Of a DNA stretch of 64,000 bases, positions 25,299 through 35,162 are shown piece after piece. A program made the translations under genes and the position numbers. Below the pieces are notes generated by a model. It ran no database searches. It saw only the letters and a list, made by a program, of their open reading frames with translations, and had not been told where the DNA came from. Location: the NCBI RefSeq assembly GCF_965201005.1, contig NZ_OZ241747.1, positions 3,633,957-3,697,956 on the forward strand, read 5' to 3'. How positions within the stretch are numbered: the first letter of the stretch is position 1; every line of letters starts with the position of its first letter. Source of the DNA: Mucilaginibacter_A sp965201005 (GTDB lineage Bacteria > Bacteroidota > Bacteroidia > Sphingobacteriales > Sphingobacteriaceae).

Positions 25299-25949
25299 AT
25301 GGAAAAGGAAAAAACCGATAAAAAAGACCATATCCTAGATATTGCCGAAAAGGTTTTTTCGGATTTGGGATATGATGGTGCTTCCACCCGTTTGATTTCC
25401 GGCGAAGCCAACGTAAACATGGCCATGCTAAATTATTATTTTGGCTCAAAGGAAGGTTTGTTTATCGCTGTTTTTGAGCGGAAAACAAATGATTTTAAAG
25501 CATTGCTTCAGAACATTTTAGAGGATGAAAGTTTAAACTCCTGGCAAAAACTGGAGCAATGTACCGATAAGTACCTGGACCGGGTTTTTGAAAACAGATG
25601 CTTTCATAAATTAGTTAACCGCGAGGTTTCGCTCAGCAATCACCCGGAAATCAATGCTAAGATATCCGATATTTTGATGGTGAATATCAGGGAGTTTAAA
25701 AAAGTGATGCAGGAAGGGATTGATGACGGCTCGTTTTTTAAAGATGCCGATATTGATTTGAGCATCATTACCATCTTTGGCACAAAAAACTTTATTATCA
25801 ATATGCCAAAGGTGGCTTCGCAAATGCTGGAAAACGATGTACAGCAGGAAGATTTTTTACAAGCGACAATGAAACCACGGATGAAAACATACCTTAAAAG
25901 AATTTTAAAATCTTATTTAGTAATAGAACATGACAGGACAGACTCATAA
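25299..25949 (+). CDS. TetR/AcrR-family transcriptional repressor
   Basis: A 216-residue regulator with an N-terminal helix-turn-helix (ILDIAEKVFSDLGYDGASTR, then LISGEANVNMAMLNYYFGSKEGLF). A CefR-type ligand domain follows. I used the ATG at 25299, since the longer frame begins with TTG inside the operator. The end overlaps the TolC gene by 20 bases, so the repressor is the first gene of the efflux operon it most likely controls. Confidence 0.92.
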   Translation: MEKEKTDKKDHILDIAEKVFSDLGYDGASTRLISGEANVNMAMLNYYFGSKEGLFIAVFERKTNDFKALLQNILEDESLNSWQKLEQCTDKYLDRVFENRCFHKLVNREVSLSNHPEINAKISDILMVNIREFKKVMQEGIDDGSFFKDADIDLSIITIFGTKNFIINMPKVASQMLENDVQQEDFLQATMKPRMKTYLKRILKSYLVIEHDRTDS

Positions 25950-27294
25950 ATCTGCTTTGGTTTTTGCAAAGGGCCGGAAGCACCATCTTTTTAAATCTTT
26001 GCTTGGTTTGCTGCTCGTTGGCGGCGTGGTAAACGTTTCGAGCGCACAAGACAGGACACTTACTTTGGACGAAGCCATAAAATTAGGCCTTGACAACAGC
26101 AAAACTTTAAAGTATTCCCAATCTAAAATTGATCAGGCCGTATCAAAATACAATCAGGCCAAAGATTTGGCATTGCCCACAGGTTCTGTTAGTTACATGT
26201 ACAGCAGGGCGCAAATTCCGGCCAATACGTTAAATTTAGGCCCGAGTTCTTTCAGTCTGCCAAAAAGTGCCAACGCTAATTTAGGCATTGCCTCAATTGC
26301 AGAACCTATTTTTGCCGGCGGAAAATTCAAATACGCTAAAGAATCTACCGATTTACTGGTGCAGGTGGCGCGTTTGGATGTGGACAACGATAAAGACCAG
26401 ATCACTTACGGCATCATCAGTGCTTATTATAACCTGTACAAAGTGCTGCAAAACAAAAAAGTAGTTGAGCAGAATATTGCAACGGTTGACCAGCAGATCA
26501 AACAGGCGCAGCGCTTTTTTGACCAGGGAATTGTGACCAAAAATGACGTGCTGCGTTTCCAGCTGCAACGATCTGATATTGAACTGAATGGCATTGAGCT
26601 GGAAAGTAACCGCAAGATCATCAACTACAATTTAGATGTTTTATTGGGATTGCCGGAATCAACCCAAATCCAGGTAGATCAGGTAAACACAACCGACCAT
26701 CCGGTTTTGCCTTTAACCAGTTATTTAGATAGTGCTTACACCAATCGGCAGGAACTAAAACAGATTGATTTGCGCACCCGCGTGGCCGAAACCAATATTA
26801 AAAATACCCGTGCAGACCGCTTGCCAACTTTGGCCGCAACCGTTGGTGCCTATTATGTAGATATTTCCCTGAACCCTTTTCCAACCAGAGGCAATTATAT
26901 TACGCCAATAACAGCTGGTTTGGCTTTGTCCTGGAATTTTGGTTCGTTGTGGAACAATAAAAACAAAGTATCAGAAGCACGTATCGAGCGGGATCAAACG
27001 GTCATCAATAAAGGCATCATTACAGATAATTTAAAAAATGAGGTCAACCAGGATTATCAAAACTATTTATCTGCTTTAAGCAGGGTAACGCTGCTGCAAA
27101 CTTCTATCACGCAGGCAACCGAAAACAACCGATTGCAGGAATCAAGGTATAAAAGCAGCATTGCTTCGGCAACAGACCGGGCAGACGCGCAAACGCTGCT
27201 CTATCAGGCGCAAATAAATTTAGAGTTGGCCAAGGCTGATGCAGGTTTGGCTTATTATAATCTATTGAAATCAACAGGAAAAATCAACAAATAA
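25930..27294 (+). CDS. TolC-family outer-membrane efflux protein
   Basis: A 454-residue TolC/OEP protein. A long basic N-terminus and signal segment (LFKSLLGLLLVGGVVNVSSA) is followed by two repeats of the OEP fold, starting TLTLDEAIKLGLDNSKTLKY and ending with the conserved NLELAKADAGLAYYNLLKSTG. With the following HlyD and DHA2 genes it forms a tripartite pump. The only motif-like sequence inside is a mosaic variant (TAAAAGCAGCAT, 27150-27161). Confidence 0.92.
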   Translation: MTGQTHKSALVFAKGRKHHLFKSLLGLLLVGGVVNVSSAQDRTLTLDEAIKLGLDNSKTLKYSQSKIDQAVSKYNQAKDLALPTGSVSYMYSRAQIPANTLNLGPSSFSLPKSANANLGIASIAEPIFAGGKFKYAKESTDLLVQVARLDVDNDKDQITYGIISAYYNLYKVLQNKKVVEQNIATVDQQIKQAQRFFDQGIVTKNDVLRFQLQRSDIELNGIELESNRKIINYNLDVLLGLPESTQIQVDQVNTTDHPVLPLTSYLDSAYTNRQELKQIDLRTRVAETNIKNTRADRLPTLAATVGAYYVDISLNPFPTRGNYITPITAGLALSWNFGSLWNNKNKVSEARIERDQTVINKGIITDNLKNEVNQDYQNYLSALSRVTLLQTSITQATENNRLQESRYKSSIASATDRADAQTLLYQAQINLELAKADAGLAYYNLLKSTGKINK

Positions 27295-27304
27295 AAAAAT
27301 ACCT

Positions 27305-27318
27305 TATAAAAACAGTAT
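27305..27318 (+). repeat. AC-type dispersed word just before the emrA-like start
   Basis: TATAAAAACAGTAT, preceded by AATACCT, ends four bases before the ATG of the EmrA-like gene. Similar placement occurs before 12347, 34404 and 55062. Confidence 0.8.
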
Positions 27319-27322
27319 TGAT

Positions 27323-28387
27323 ATGGCACAGGAAGTAGAAACAGAAGAACCGGCAGTTACCAAAAAACCGAACAAAGTGATTCCGATTATATTGGGGATT
27401 GTGATTTTAGTAGGGATATTTTTTGGGATTAAGGAATACATTTATTACAGTAAACACGAAGATACGGACGATGCGCAGATCGACGGCGATATCAGTCCGG
27501 TTGTAGCCCGCGTGGGCGGTTATGTGGACAGTATTGCTTTTGAAGAAAACACACACGTAAACAAAGGGCAGCTTTTAATTAAACTGGACGATCGTGATTA
27601 TAAGCTAAAAGTAGAACAAGCCCAGGCTGCCCAAAAAGTTGCCGGTGCCGGTATAGGTGTTGGTCAATCACAAATCAGTACCACAGCGGCAAATTCTGCA
27701 GAAGCAAAGGCGCAGGTACAATCTGCCAATGCAAAATTAGAGCAGGCCAACCGCGATTATGCCCGTTATGCCAATCTGGTAAAAGATGGTTCGGTTACGC
27801 AGCAGCAGTTTGACCAGGCAAAAGCCAACCGCGATGTGGCTCAAGCTAATTACGGTGCAGCAAAAGAGCAATATAAAGCGGCTCAGCAGCAAATCAGCAC
27901 TACCCGTAAGCAATTAAAAGTAACCAATACCGGTGTTGACCAGCGCCAGGCAGATGTAGATTTTGCCAAACTGCAATTATCCTACACCACTATTTACTCT
28001 CCGGCCAGCGGTATTGTATCAAAAAGAAATGTGCAAAGAGGGCAATTGGTACAAGCCGGGCAAACTTTGTTTTCTGTAGTGAATGACAACAGTATTTATG
28101 TTACCGCTAACTTTAAAGAAACACAGTTGGACAACCTGCGCAGCGGCGAAAAAGTAGATATTAAGGTAGATGCCTATCCTGATTTAAAGCTGGAAGGCGA
28201 AGTTTACAATTTCTCGCCCGCAACTGGCGCAAAATTTTCTTTGCTTCCGCCGGATAATGCAACCGGTAATTTTGTGAAAGTTGTACAGCGGGTTCCGGTA
28301 AAAATCAAAATTAACGCAAGCAAAGAAGTGATTTCCAAATTACGCCCCGGAATGAGCGTTGATGCTTCTGTAATTTATAAAGATTAA
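27323..28387 (+). CDS. HlyD/EmrA-family membrane-fusion protein
   Basis: A 354-residue periplasmic adaptor anchored by one helix (VIPIILGIVILVGIFFGI). It has the lipoyl halves DDAQIDGDISPVVARVGGYV and YSPASGIVSKRNVQRGQLV, separated by a long Gln/Ala-rich coiled coil (about 95-215), then the beta-barrel domain. The length and organisation match EmrA. It couples the DHA2 transporter to the TolC protein. Confidence 0.93.
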   Translation: MAQEVETEEPAVTKKPNKVIPIILGIVILVGIFFGIKEYIYYSKHEDTDDAQIDGDISPVVARVGGYVDSIAFEENTHVNKGQLLIKLDDRDYKLKVEQAQAAQKVAGAGIGVGQSQISTTAANSAEAKAQVQSANAKLEQANRDYARYANLVKDGSVTQQQFDQAKANRDVAQANYGAAKEQYKAAQQQISTTRKQLKVTNTGVDQRQADVDFAKLQLSYTTIYSPASGIVSKRNVQRGQLVQAGQTLFSVVNDNSIYVTANFKETQLDNLRSGEKVDIKVDAYPDLKLEGEVYNFSPATGAKFSLLPPDNATGNFVKVVQRVPVKIKINASKEVISKLRPGMSVDASVIYKD

Positions 28388-28389
28388 TT

Positions 28390-29940
28390 ATGGCCGAAGT
28401 TGGTTTTAAAAAGTGGATCATCACCATTACAGTGATCACAGCTTCATTACTGGAGCTGATCGATACCACTATTGTGAATGTTTCCATACCTCAGATACAA
28501 GGTAACCTGGGGGCAACATTGGAAGATGTTGCGTGGGTAACCACCGGATATGCAGTTGCAAACGTAATTATCCTGCCGATGTCTGGCTGGCTGGGCAGTT
28601 TTTTTGGCAGGAAAAATTATTTTCTCGGTTCAATCATCCTGTTTACGATTGCGTCTTTTCTTTGCGGAAATTCACATAGCCTCAACGAACTGATTGCCTT
28701 TCGTATCCTCCAAGGCGTGGCAGGCGGAGGTTTGATTGCCACTGCACAGGCGATATTGCTGGAAACCTGGCCTCCGGAGCAAATTGGCACCGCAACTGCT
28801 TTATTTGGTTTGGGCGCAGTTGTTGGCCCAACAGTTGGCCCCACAATCGGTGGTTGGATTACAGATAATTTTTCCTGGCAATGGATATTTTATGTAAATA
28901 TCCCGGTAGGTACATTGGCTGCTTTTTGTACCTACACTTTTGTCCGCGCCACACCAAAAACCGGTCGGGGGAAACCGATCGACTGGTTGGGGATTGGCTT
29001 ACTGGCCGTTGCGGTAGGTAGTTTGCAAGTTATCCTAGAAAAAGGTGAATCTGAAGACTGGTTTGCAAAAACATATATACTATTACTGACAATTGCAGCG
29101 GTTTTGGGCACACTATTATTTATTTGGAGGGAATTGAGCACCGACCATCCAATCATAAACTTTAGTATCATGCGCCACAGGAGCTTCTCCGTGGGCATGT
29201 TCACGTCTTTTATCCTCGGTTTTGGTTTGTACGGCTCCGTGTTTGTGTTCCCCATATTTTGCCAGCAACTGTTAGGCTTCTCTGCGGAGCAAACCGGTGA
29301 AATACTTTTTCCCGGAGGCGTATGTACAATTATCATGATGCCATTTATCGGTAAAATGCTTAATAAAGGCGTGCCGGCACAGTTTATGGCATCAGCTGGT
29401 ATGTTTTTGTTCTATGTTTTTACCCACATGCTTAGTAAATCCACACTTTCTACGGGTATTGGTGATTTCTTTTGGCCATTAGCGATCCGGGGCGTAGGAA
29501 TGGCTTTGTTGTTTGTGCCATTAACAGTATTGGCCATTGCAGATTTAAAGGGTGCCGAAATCGGCCAGGGCACAGGTTTGAACAATATGATGCGGCAATT
29601 AGGCGGATCATTTGGAATTGCGGCACTTACAACCATAATCCACGTCCGTCAAGGTGTGCACAGGAACAATCTTCTGGTCAATATTAATGCTTACAACCCG
29701 GCTTTTGTGCACCGCTTTCAAATGTATGTACAAGGATTTGAAGCGAAAGGTAAATCTTTGCTTGATGCCACGCACATGGCTTATGGTGCAATGGAAGGCG
29801 TGGTCATCAAACAATCGCTGCTGCTTACTTATGATGATGCTTATTGGATATCAGGTTTGGTAATGCTGTTTTCTATTCCGTTGCTGTTCCTGCAGCCATT
29901 TAGAAAAAAGAATGCACAGATGCCGGTAGATGCTCACTAA
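28390..29940 (+). CDS. DHA2-family MFS drug transporter (EmrB-like)
   Basis: A 516-residue proton antiporter with 14 predicted membrane helices. The DHA2 signatures are present: LELIDTTIVNVSIPQIQGNL near the start, GWLGSFFGRKN in loop 2-3, and GPTVGPTIGGWI (antiporter motif C). The last gene of the tetR-tolC-emrA-emrB operon, starting two bases after the emrA-like stop and followed by a terminator. Confidence 0.93.
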   Translation: MAEVGFKKWIITITVITASLLELIDTTIVNVSIPQIQGNLGATLEDVAWVTTGYAVANVIILPMSGWLGSFFGRKNYFLGSIILFTIASFLCGNSHSLNELIAFRILQGVAGGGLIATAQAILLETWPPEQIGTATALFGLGAVVGPTVGPTIGGWITDNFSWQWIFYVNIPVGTLAAFCTYTFVRATPKTGRGKPIDWLGIGLLAVAVGSLQVILEKGESEDWFAKTYILLLTIAAVLGTLLFIWRELSTDHPIINFSIMRHRSFSVGMFTSFILGFGLYGSVFVFPIFCQQLLGFSAEQTGEILFPGGVCTIIMMPFIGKMLNKGVPAQFMASAGMFLFYVFTHMLSKSTLSTGIGDFFWPLAIRGVGMALLFVPLTVLAIADLKGAEIGQGTGLNNMMRQLGGSFGIAALTTIIHVRQGVHRNNLLVNINAYNPAFVHRFQMYVQGFEAKGKSLLDATHMAYGAMEGVVIKQSLLLTYDDAYWISGLVMLFSIPLLFLQPFRKKNAQMPVDAH

Positions 29941-29958
29941 AAAAGTTTTTAAAAAATA

Positions 29959-29990
29959 AAAAGCCGTTCTGCAAAAACAGAACGGCTTTC
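29959..29990 (+). terminator. Terminator after the efflux operon
   Basis: AAAGCCGTTCTG and CAGAACGGCTTT form a 12-bp stem around CAAAAA shortly after the emrB-like stop codon. The run after the stem is CCCCC rather than T, but the stem itself ends in TTT. Confidence 0.7.
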
Positions 29991-30164
29991 CCCCAAAAAA
30001 AAATTAACAATTAGAATGTAATTGCCTGTGGTTATCTTTTTATAACAGATTGTTTGCGCAATCCATAGATAAAACATAAGCTTTTAATCTCTTTATAAAA
30101 ATAAGTTTTAATATCTGTTAAAACAACTATCTGCAGCATTTTATATACAAAAAGTTTTGCACAA

Positions 30165-30683
30165 ATGATATTGAAAGCTGCTGATTTCCTGCTGCGTGAA
30201 TGGCAAACTGACGATGAATATTCGCTGTTCCAAAACGCCAACAACCCAAAAGTTTCTCAATATCTCGAAAACAGGTTCCCTGCACCTTATACTATTGCCG
30301 ATGCCAGGTTTTGGATTGATGCACATTTGAACCAGCCTGAGCCAATTACCAATGCGGCCATCATTATTGCCGGTGAGGCTGCCGGTGCGATCGGTATCAC
30401 GCTGCAAAACGATATTTATGTAAAAAATGCCCGCATCGGCTACTGGCTGGCCGAACCTTACTGGGGCAAAGGCATCATGACGGCAGCACTTGCTTTGTTT
30501 ACCAGCTATATTTTTGCAGGATTTGAGGTTGAACGGATCGTGGCCGGCGTTTTCGGCAGCAATCCGGCATCGGCAAAAGTGCTGCAAAAAGCCGGGTTCC
30601 GGCACGAAGGGACTTTTAAAAAAGCCCTTTTTAAAAACGGGTTTTATGATGATGAACTGATCTTTGCCAAACTAAGGCCTTGA
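30165..30683 (+). CDS. GNAT-family N-acetyltransferase (RimJ/RimL type)
   Basis: A 172-residue acetyltransferase. It has ILKAADFLLREWQTDDEYSL at the start, the acetyl-CoA region RIGYWLAEPYWGKGIMTAAL and the C-terminal KVLQKAGFRHEGTFKKALFK typical of RimJ/RimL-like enzymes. Substrate unknown. It converges with the FAD oxidoreductase gene; an inverted pair of dispersed words lies between them. Confidence 0.88.
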   Translation: MILKAADFLLREWQTDDEYSLFQNANNPKVSQYLENRFPAPYTIADARFWIDAHLNQPEPITNAAIIIAGEAAGAIGITLQNDIYVKNARIGYWLAEPYWGKGIMTAALALFTSYIFAGFEVERIVAGVFGSNPASAKVLQKAGFRHEGTFKKALFKNGFYDDELIFAKLRP

Positions 30684-30727
30684 ATTTAGGTAGATGAAAG
30701 AAGCATTCGCTGCCAAGTTATGTTCCT

Positions 30728-30810
30728 GAATTTATACCTGTAAAAGAAGCATTTAACCCTTCCCCGGAAAATAATAGTTGAAGCCATGCTTCTTTTACCG
30801 GCATAAATTT
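30728..30810. terminator. Long inverted pair of dispersed words between convergent genes
   Basis: The left arm (30728-30752: AATTTATACC then TGTAAAAGAAGCAT) and right arm (30786-30810) are near-perfect reverse complements over ~24 bp around a 33-base loop. It fills the gap between the GNAT gene and the FAD oxidoreductase gene, with a degenerate third copy at 30693-30706. It could end transcription from both sides. The full 24-25-bp form of the word is best seen here. Confidence 0.7.
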
Positions 30811-32642
30811 CAATTAATCAGTTTCCCCGTTAAATTCACCGAACGGTCAAACGGTTTCAGGTAAATATCCGCCAGTGCAGCAAATTCCCTTCTGGTGATC
30901 GGCCGCAACATGTTAAAATCTGATTTCAAATGCAGTTTTGTTTTCCATCCGTTTTGGATTTGCATCCGGAAAGTTTTGGCATCGCGTAAGTTCAGTTCCT
31001 CAATAAAAGAAAGCATATTGCCGATGGTAAACGTTTCCGCAGGTTTGTATTTGTTGAACCACAGAAAAGACCGCGTATAAATTTCATTTAAAACCGGTTT
31101 GATTTCCGCAGTTTTCACAACAGAATCCGGCAAAAAGAAAACCTGTGCCGTGCCGCCGTTTGCTTTTTGCACGCCTTGCAGCAAACCGGTAACGCCAAGC
31201 TTCTGTATCGCTATAAACTGCGGGTCGCTTTGTTTTACATCGATAAAAGGCATCAAAAAACCGTGATAACTTAAAATTTCATTCTGGATTATGCGCAGCT
31301 TGATGTTTTTAGTGGTGGTTTTAAAAAACGCACAATAGGCCGCAATGCTGCCGATACCTTGCCCGATCGTCATCTGCACCGAAGGGTACATCGTGCTGGC
31401 GTTGACCAAATGCGAGACCGACAATGCTTTTTCGGCCACTAAAAAATTATCAAAACCTTTTACAATCGTAGCTCCTGCGGGCACGCTGTAGGCCGGAAAC
31501 GCGCCATAATTGGTTTCCGGTGCCGTTTTTAAAGGCAGTAAATGCTGTCCGGGCGAAGCATCGCCAATCCCGATCGAAGTACGGTACAATTTGGAAGAGC
31601 GGTTGTAAGGCGTATAAATATCGTCCAAAACCATTTTGACCATGCCTTTGCTGCGCCGCACTTCACGCAGGTACGGAATGTACGGCAAATGATCGGGCGT
31701 ATTAAATTCCAGGTTTTCCAGGCTGATGTTTTTCATCCCCATTTTGGTTTGCAGGAAATAAACCAGGCCAAGCGTTTTCAGCCATGCTTTTTGGTAAGCC
31801 GCTTCTTTGTTTTCTGCGGAGGCAAAATCATGGATCGTAACCGGATAATCATTTATACCTTTTATTTTCAGCATAAACTGATCATTTGGCAAACGGCTGT
31901 CTTCCAGCATTTTCCTGATGTTTTTATTTTGAAGCGAAGCATATAAAGTTTCGTCATAACCTTCGGGCTTGGCCAGGGTTCGGTCTGCGGCGCGGCCATA
32001 ATCTTTCAAAACCGCAATCCAGGTCATGTTTTGGATCATGGGCGATGCTGTTTTTGGTGCCCATTTTTCGCCGGATTGCGCTTGGCTTTCAAACCCTTCA
32101 TCAAACGGAACACCGAGTTTTAAAGCTACCTCACCGGTTTCCGTGGCATCCACAACCACCTGTGCTTTAATGGTTATGTTTTCGCCGTTCAGCTTCGCCA
32201 CAACTTCATAACCGTTGCCGTCCTTTTTTATGCCGATAAAAGAAGCATTAAGTTTTACGCTGAGGTTTTTTACGGTGTCGGCAATCTTTTTCAGGATGGA
32301 TGCGCCTACTGCCGGTTCAAAACGGAGCACTGCATTGGCCGTAGTATCATAACCGATACTGTTTTTATAGTAGTTTTTTACGTGACGGGAAAATTCGCCC
32401 CAAACCCCCGAAGGAAAACTGCGGTTGCCATCTACCACACACATCGCACCGCTGGTCAAACTGCCGCCCAGCCACGGCCCGGGTTCTAAAATAATGGTTT
32501 TAACGCCGCTTCGGGCACTTTGGATGCCTGCCGAAACGCCTGCTGCGCCGCCGCCGATCACCAAAACACCAATTTTGATCGCTTCTGCAAAAACGCTGCT
32601 GCTTAAAAAGATTGTAAACAAAAAAATACAGATTTTTTTCAT
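30810..32642 (-). CDS. Exported FAD-dependent oxidoreductase (FAD_oxidored family)
   Basis: A 610-residue protein with a signal peptide (ICIFLFTIFLSSSVFAEA). The dinucleotide motif VLVIGGGAAGVSAGIQSARS, then PGPWLGGSLTSGAMC and VVDATETGEVALKLGVPFDE place it in the PF12831 family, often found with polysaccharide degradation genes. Its substrate is unknown. A divergent amidase gene starts 57 bases away and shares its promoter region. Confidence 0.85.
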   Translation of the reverse strand: MKKICIFLFTIFLSSSVFAEAIKIGVLVIGGGAAGVSAGIQSARSGVKTIILEPGPWLGGSLTSGAMCVVDGNRSFPSGVWGEFSRHVKNYYKNSIGYDTTANAVLRFEPAVGASILKKIADTVKNLSVKLNASFIGIKKDGNGYEVVAKLNGENITIKAQVVVDATETGEVALKLGVPFDEGFESQAQSGEKWAPKTASPMIQNMTWIAVLKDYGRAADRTLAKPEGYDETLYASLQNKNIRKMLEDSRLPNDQFMLKIKGINDYPVTIHDFASAENKEAAYQKAWLKTLGLVYFLQTKMGMKNISLENLEFNTPDHLPYIPYLREVRRSKGMVKMVLDDIYTPYNRSSKLYRTSIGIGDASPGQHLLPLKTAPETNYGAFPAYSVPAGATIVKGFDNFLVAEKALSVSHLVNASTMYPSVQMTIGQGIGSIAAYCAFFKTTTKNIKLRIIQNEILSYHGFLMPFIDVKQSDPQFIAIQKLGVTGLLQGVQKANGGTAQVFFLPDSVVKTAEIKPVLNEIYTRSFLWFNKYKPAETFTIGNMLSFIEELNLRDAKTFRMQIQNGWKTKLHLKSDFNMLRPITRREFAALADIYLKPFDRSVNLTGKLIN

Positions 32643-32699
32643 TGCGCCGAAGTTAACAAATTACAAAACGCTATTTTTAGGACAAACAGTTGTACCACT

Positions 32700-34373
32700 A
32701 TGAATATTTCTACAAAAAAAACCTTTATCATCGTTTTTTTATGCGGATGCAGCTTTGTTTCCGGCGCATTCATCGCTCAAAAACTGGAAAACAGTGCAAT
32801 TACGGTTGCTGTAGTTAAAGAGGCCGAAAAAATTATTGGTCTGGATTTTAAAGACGCGCAGGCAGATTCTATGCTGACCGGATTGGCCCAACACCGGAAA
32901 GCTTATGAAGAACTGCGGAAACTGAACCTGAACAACAGCGTGGTCCCGGCTTTAAACTTTAACCCGGTTCCGGTAAATTTTGTTTATCCGGATAAAACAA
33001 ACGGATTTTTACTCGATAAAAGAAGCATTACAACCATGCCTGCGGACAAAAACGAACTGGCTTTTTATACGGTCAGGCAGTTGGCAGATTTGATCCGCAC
33101 GAAGAAAATAACTTCGGTAGAATTGACAAAATTCTTTTTGGGGCGATTAAAAAAGTATGATCCGAAATTATTGTTCGTTGTAAATTACACGGAAAATCTC
33201 GCCCTAAAACAAGCCGCACAAGCCGATGCGGAGATTAAAGCCGGTCATTATCGTGGCGTTTTGCACGGCATCCCGTTTGGGGTGAAGGATTTGCTTTCAG
33301 TAAAAGGTTATAAAACTACCTGGGGATCAGTGCCTTACAAAAATCAGGAAATTGATGCAGATGCCACCGTGGTTAAAAAACTGGAAGCAGCCGGCGCGGT
33401 TTTAGTGGCAAAGCTGACGCTTGGCGAACTGGCAAACGGCGATGTGTGGTTTGGCGGGAAAACTAAAAACCCATGGGATATTACGCGCGGTTCGAGCGGT
33501 TCTTCGGCTGGCCCGGCTTCGGCAGTTGCGGCCGGTTGTTTGCCATTTGCTATTGGCTCAGAAACGTTAGGATCGATTGTTTCGCCTTCCACCGAATGCG
33601 GCGATACCGGTTTGCGGCCGTCGTTCGGGCGGGTTAGCAAAGCAGGTGCGATGGCTTTAAGCTGGACGATGGACAAACTCGGCCCGATTACGCGTTGTGC
33701 CGAGGATTGCGCCATCGTTTTTAATGCCATACAAGGAACCGATCCGCAGGATTTAAGCACGATTCCGGCCCCATTTAAATATGATGGCAATCAGAAAACG
33801 TTGAAAGGCTGGAAAATCGGTTACTTAAAAGCAGATTTTGACCGCAGCCGTTTTAACCGGGAAAGTGATTCATCAACATTAACCGAATTGAAAGCGTTGG
33901 GCGCAGAATTGGTGCCGATAGCTTTGCCAAAACTGCCTTATAATGCTTTGGGGTTTATTCTGGAAACGGAAGCAGGGGCAGCCTTTCAGGAACTGGTTTT
34001 GAACCACAAAGACGATCAGCTGGTGCGCCAGGGAAAAGATGGCTGGCCAAATATTTTTCGTACGGCACAGTTTGTTCCGGCGGTTGAATATATTCAGGCC
34101 AACCGTGTCCGCACCATGGTGATCCAGGATTGGTACGAAAAATTAAAAGGGCTGGATATGTACGTTGCACCTTCATTTTCGGGAAATTTGGTGTTGACTA
34201 ATTTAACCGGAAACCCTTGCGTGGTGCTGCCAAACGGCTTCAACAGGCAAGGAAGGCCATTAAGCATTACCTTTATGGGCCAGCTTTTTGGCGAAGGGAA
34301 AATCCTGGAAGCCGCCAAAATATATCAGGAGGCCACGGGTTTCAACAAAAAACATCCTATCTTGAATTTTTAA
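32700..34373 (+). CDS. Amidase signature family enzyme, exported or membrane-anchored
   Basis: A 557-residue amidohydrolase with an N-terminal hydrophobic segment (IIVFLCGCSFVSGAFIA). The catalytic Lys is Lys196 in GVKDLLSV, the cis-Ser region is RGSSGSSAGPASAVAAG and the nucleophile Ser lies in SETLGSIVSP. A ~120-residue stretch precedes the amidase core. Substrate not evident. A copy of the dispersed word is read as DKRSI at residues 106-110. Confidence 0.9.
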   Translation: MNISTKKTFIIVFLCGCSFVSGAFIAQKLENSAITVAVVKEAEKIIGLDFKDAQADSMLTGLAQHRKAYEELRKLNLNNSVVPALNFNPVPVNFVYPDKTNGFLLDKRSITTMPADKNELAFYTVRQLADLIRTKKITSVELTKFFLGRLKKYDPKLLFVVNYTENLALKQAAQADAEIKAGHYRGVLHGIPFGVKDLLSVKGYKTTWGSVPYKNQEIDADATVVKKLEAAGAVLVAKLTLGELANGDVWFGGKTKNPWDITRGSSGSSAGPASAVAAGCLPFAIGSETLGSIVSPSTECGDTGLRPSFGRVSKAGAMALSWTMDKLGPITRCAEDCAIVFNAIQGTDPQDLSTIPAPFKYDGNQKTLKGWKIGYLKADFDRSRFNRESDSSTLTELKALGAELVPIALPKLPYNALGFILETEAGAAFQELVLNHKDDQLVRQGKDGWPNIFRTAQFVPAVEYIQANRVRTMVIQDWYEKLKGLDMYVAPSFSGNLVLTNLTGNPCVVLPNGFNRQGRPLSITFMGQLFGEGKILEAAKIYQEATGFNKKHPILNF

Positions 34374-34375
34374 CC

Positions 34376-34389
34376 GATAAAAACAGCAT
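34376..34389 (+). repeat. AC-type dispersed word before the DinB-family gene
   Basis: GATAAAAACAGCAT begins three bases after the amidase stop codon and ends 14 bases before the DinB-family ATG. Confidence 0.8.
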
Positions 34390-34403
34390 CAACACAAAAA
34401 ACA

Positions 34404-34922
34404 ATGACAGACGAACGTTACCCAACCGGAAAATATACGCCGCCGGCATCTTTCACCAACGAGCAAATCCAGAGCTGGGTTGCAGAAATTGCCGCCCTGC
34501 CCGGGCAAATGCGCCAGGCCGTTGTTGGCTTAAATTACCAGCAATTTGATACGCCGTACCGTTTGGGCGGCTGGACGATCAGGCAGGTAATCCATCACGT
34601 GGCAGATAGTCATGCTAACGCTTTGACACGTTTTAAACTGGCTTTGACAGAAGAAAACCCAACCATCAAACCTTATCGGGAAGCCGACTGGGCCTTATTG
34701 CCGGATTATAAAATGCCGGTTGCGCCATCCTTCCAGATGATCGAAGGTATCCATTACCGCTGGGCAGAACTGATGAAAAGCCTGACAGAAGAACAATGGA
34801 GCCGAACCTTCTTCCATCCCGGAAACCAAAAAATTACCTCGCTAAAAGAAGCATTGGGTTTGTATGTCTGGCACGGGCGTCATCATCTGGCGCATATCGG
34901 GCTGGCGTTGGGCAAGGTGTAA
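34404..34922 (+). CDS. DinB-like putative metal-dependent hydrolase (YfiT/BstA family)
   Basis: A 172-residue four-helix protein. The metal ligands expected for the family are in TIRQVIHHVADSHANA and the C-terminal WHGRHHLAHIGLALGK. The family includes bacillithiol-dependent transferases; Bacteroidota members are often annotated as metal-dependent hydrolases. It follows the amidase gene and may share its transcript. Confidence 0.87.
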   Translation: MTDERYPTGKYTPPASFTNEQIQSWVAEIAALPGQMRQAVVGLNYQQFDTPYRLGGWTIRQVIHHVADSHANALTRFKLALTEENPTIKPYREADWALLPDYKMPVAPSFQMIEGIHYRWAELMKSLTEEQWSRTFFHPGNQKITSLKEALGLYVWHGRHHLAHIGLALGKV

Positions 34923-34937
34923 AGTTGCCGAAATCCG

Positions 34938-34975
34938 GGTGGTAAAAGAAGCATTTCGATACTTCTTTTACCACC
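34938..34975. terminator. Stable hairpin from an inverted pair of dispersed words, TTCG loop
   Basis: GGTGGTAAAAGAAGCAT, TTCG, and ATACTTCTTTTACCACC form a 17-position stem with a single C/A mismatch, caused by one arm ending in GCAT and the other in GTAT. UUCG is a very stable RNA tetraloop. It lies 16 bases after the DinB stop codon and is a likely terminator for it. Confidence 0.75.
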
Positions 34976-35162
34976 TGAAAATAGGAGTAATGAAAAAGAT
35001 ATAACTGACCCAACGTTTGGGTTTCGTTTAAACCTTTGATCCTGCAATTTTAAACAACCTGTAAAATTTAAACGTGTTCTAAAAATGTTACCGCAGTTGA
35101 TAAACCTTTAGGAACAATTTGGCCGAAAACTTTTTTAACTATCTTCACGCTTTATCCAAAAC

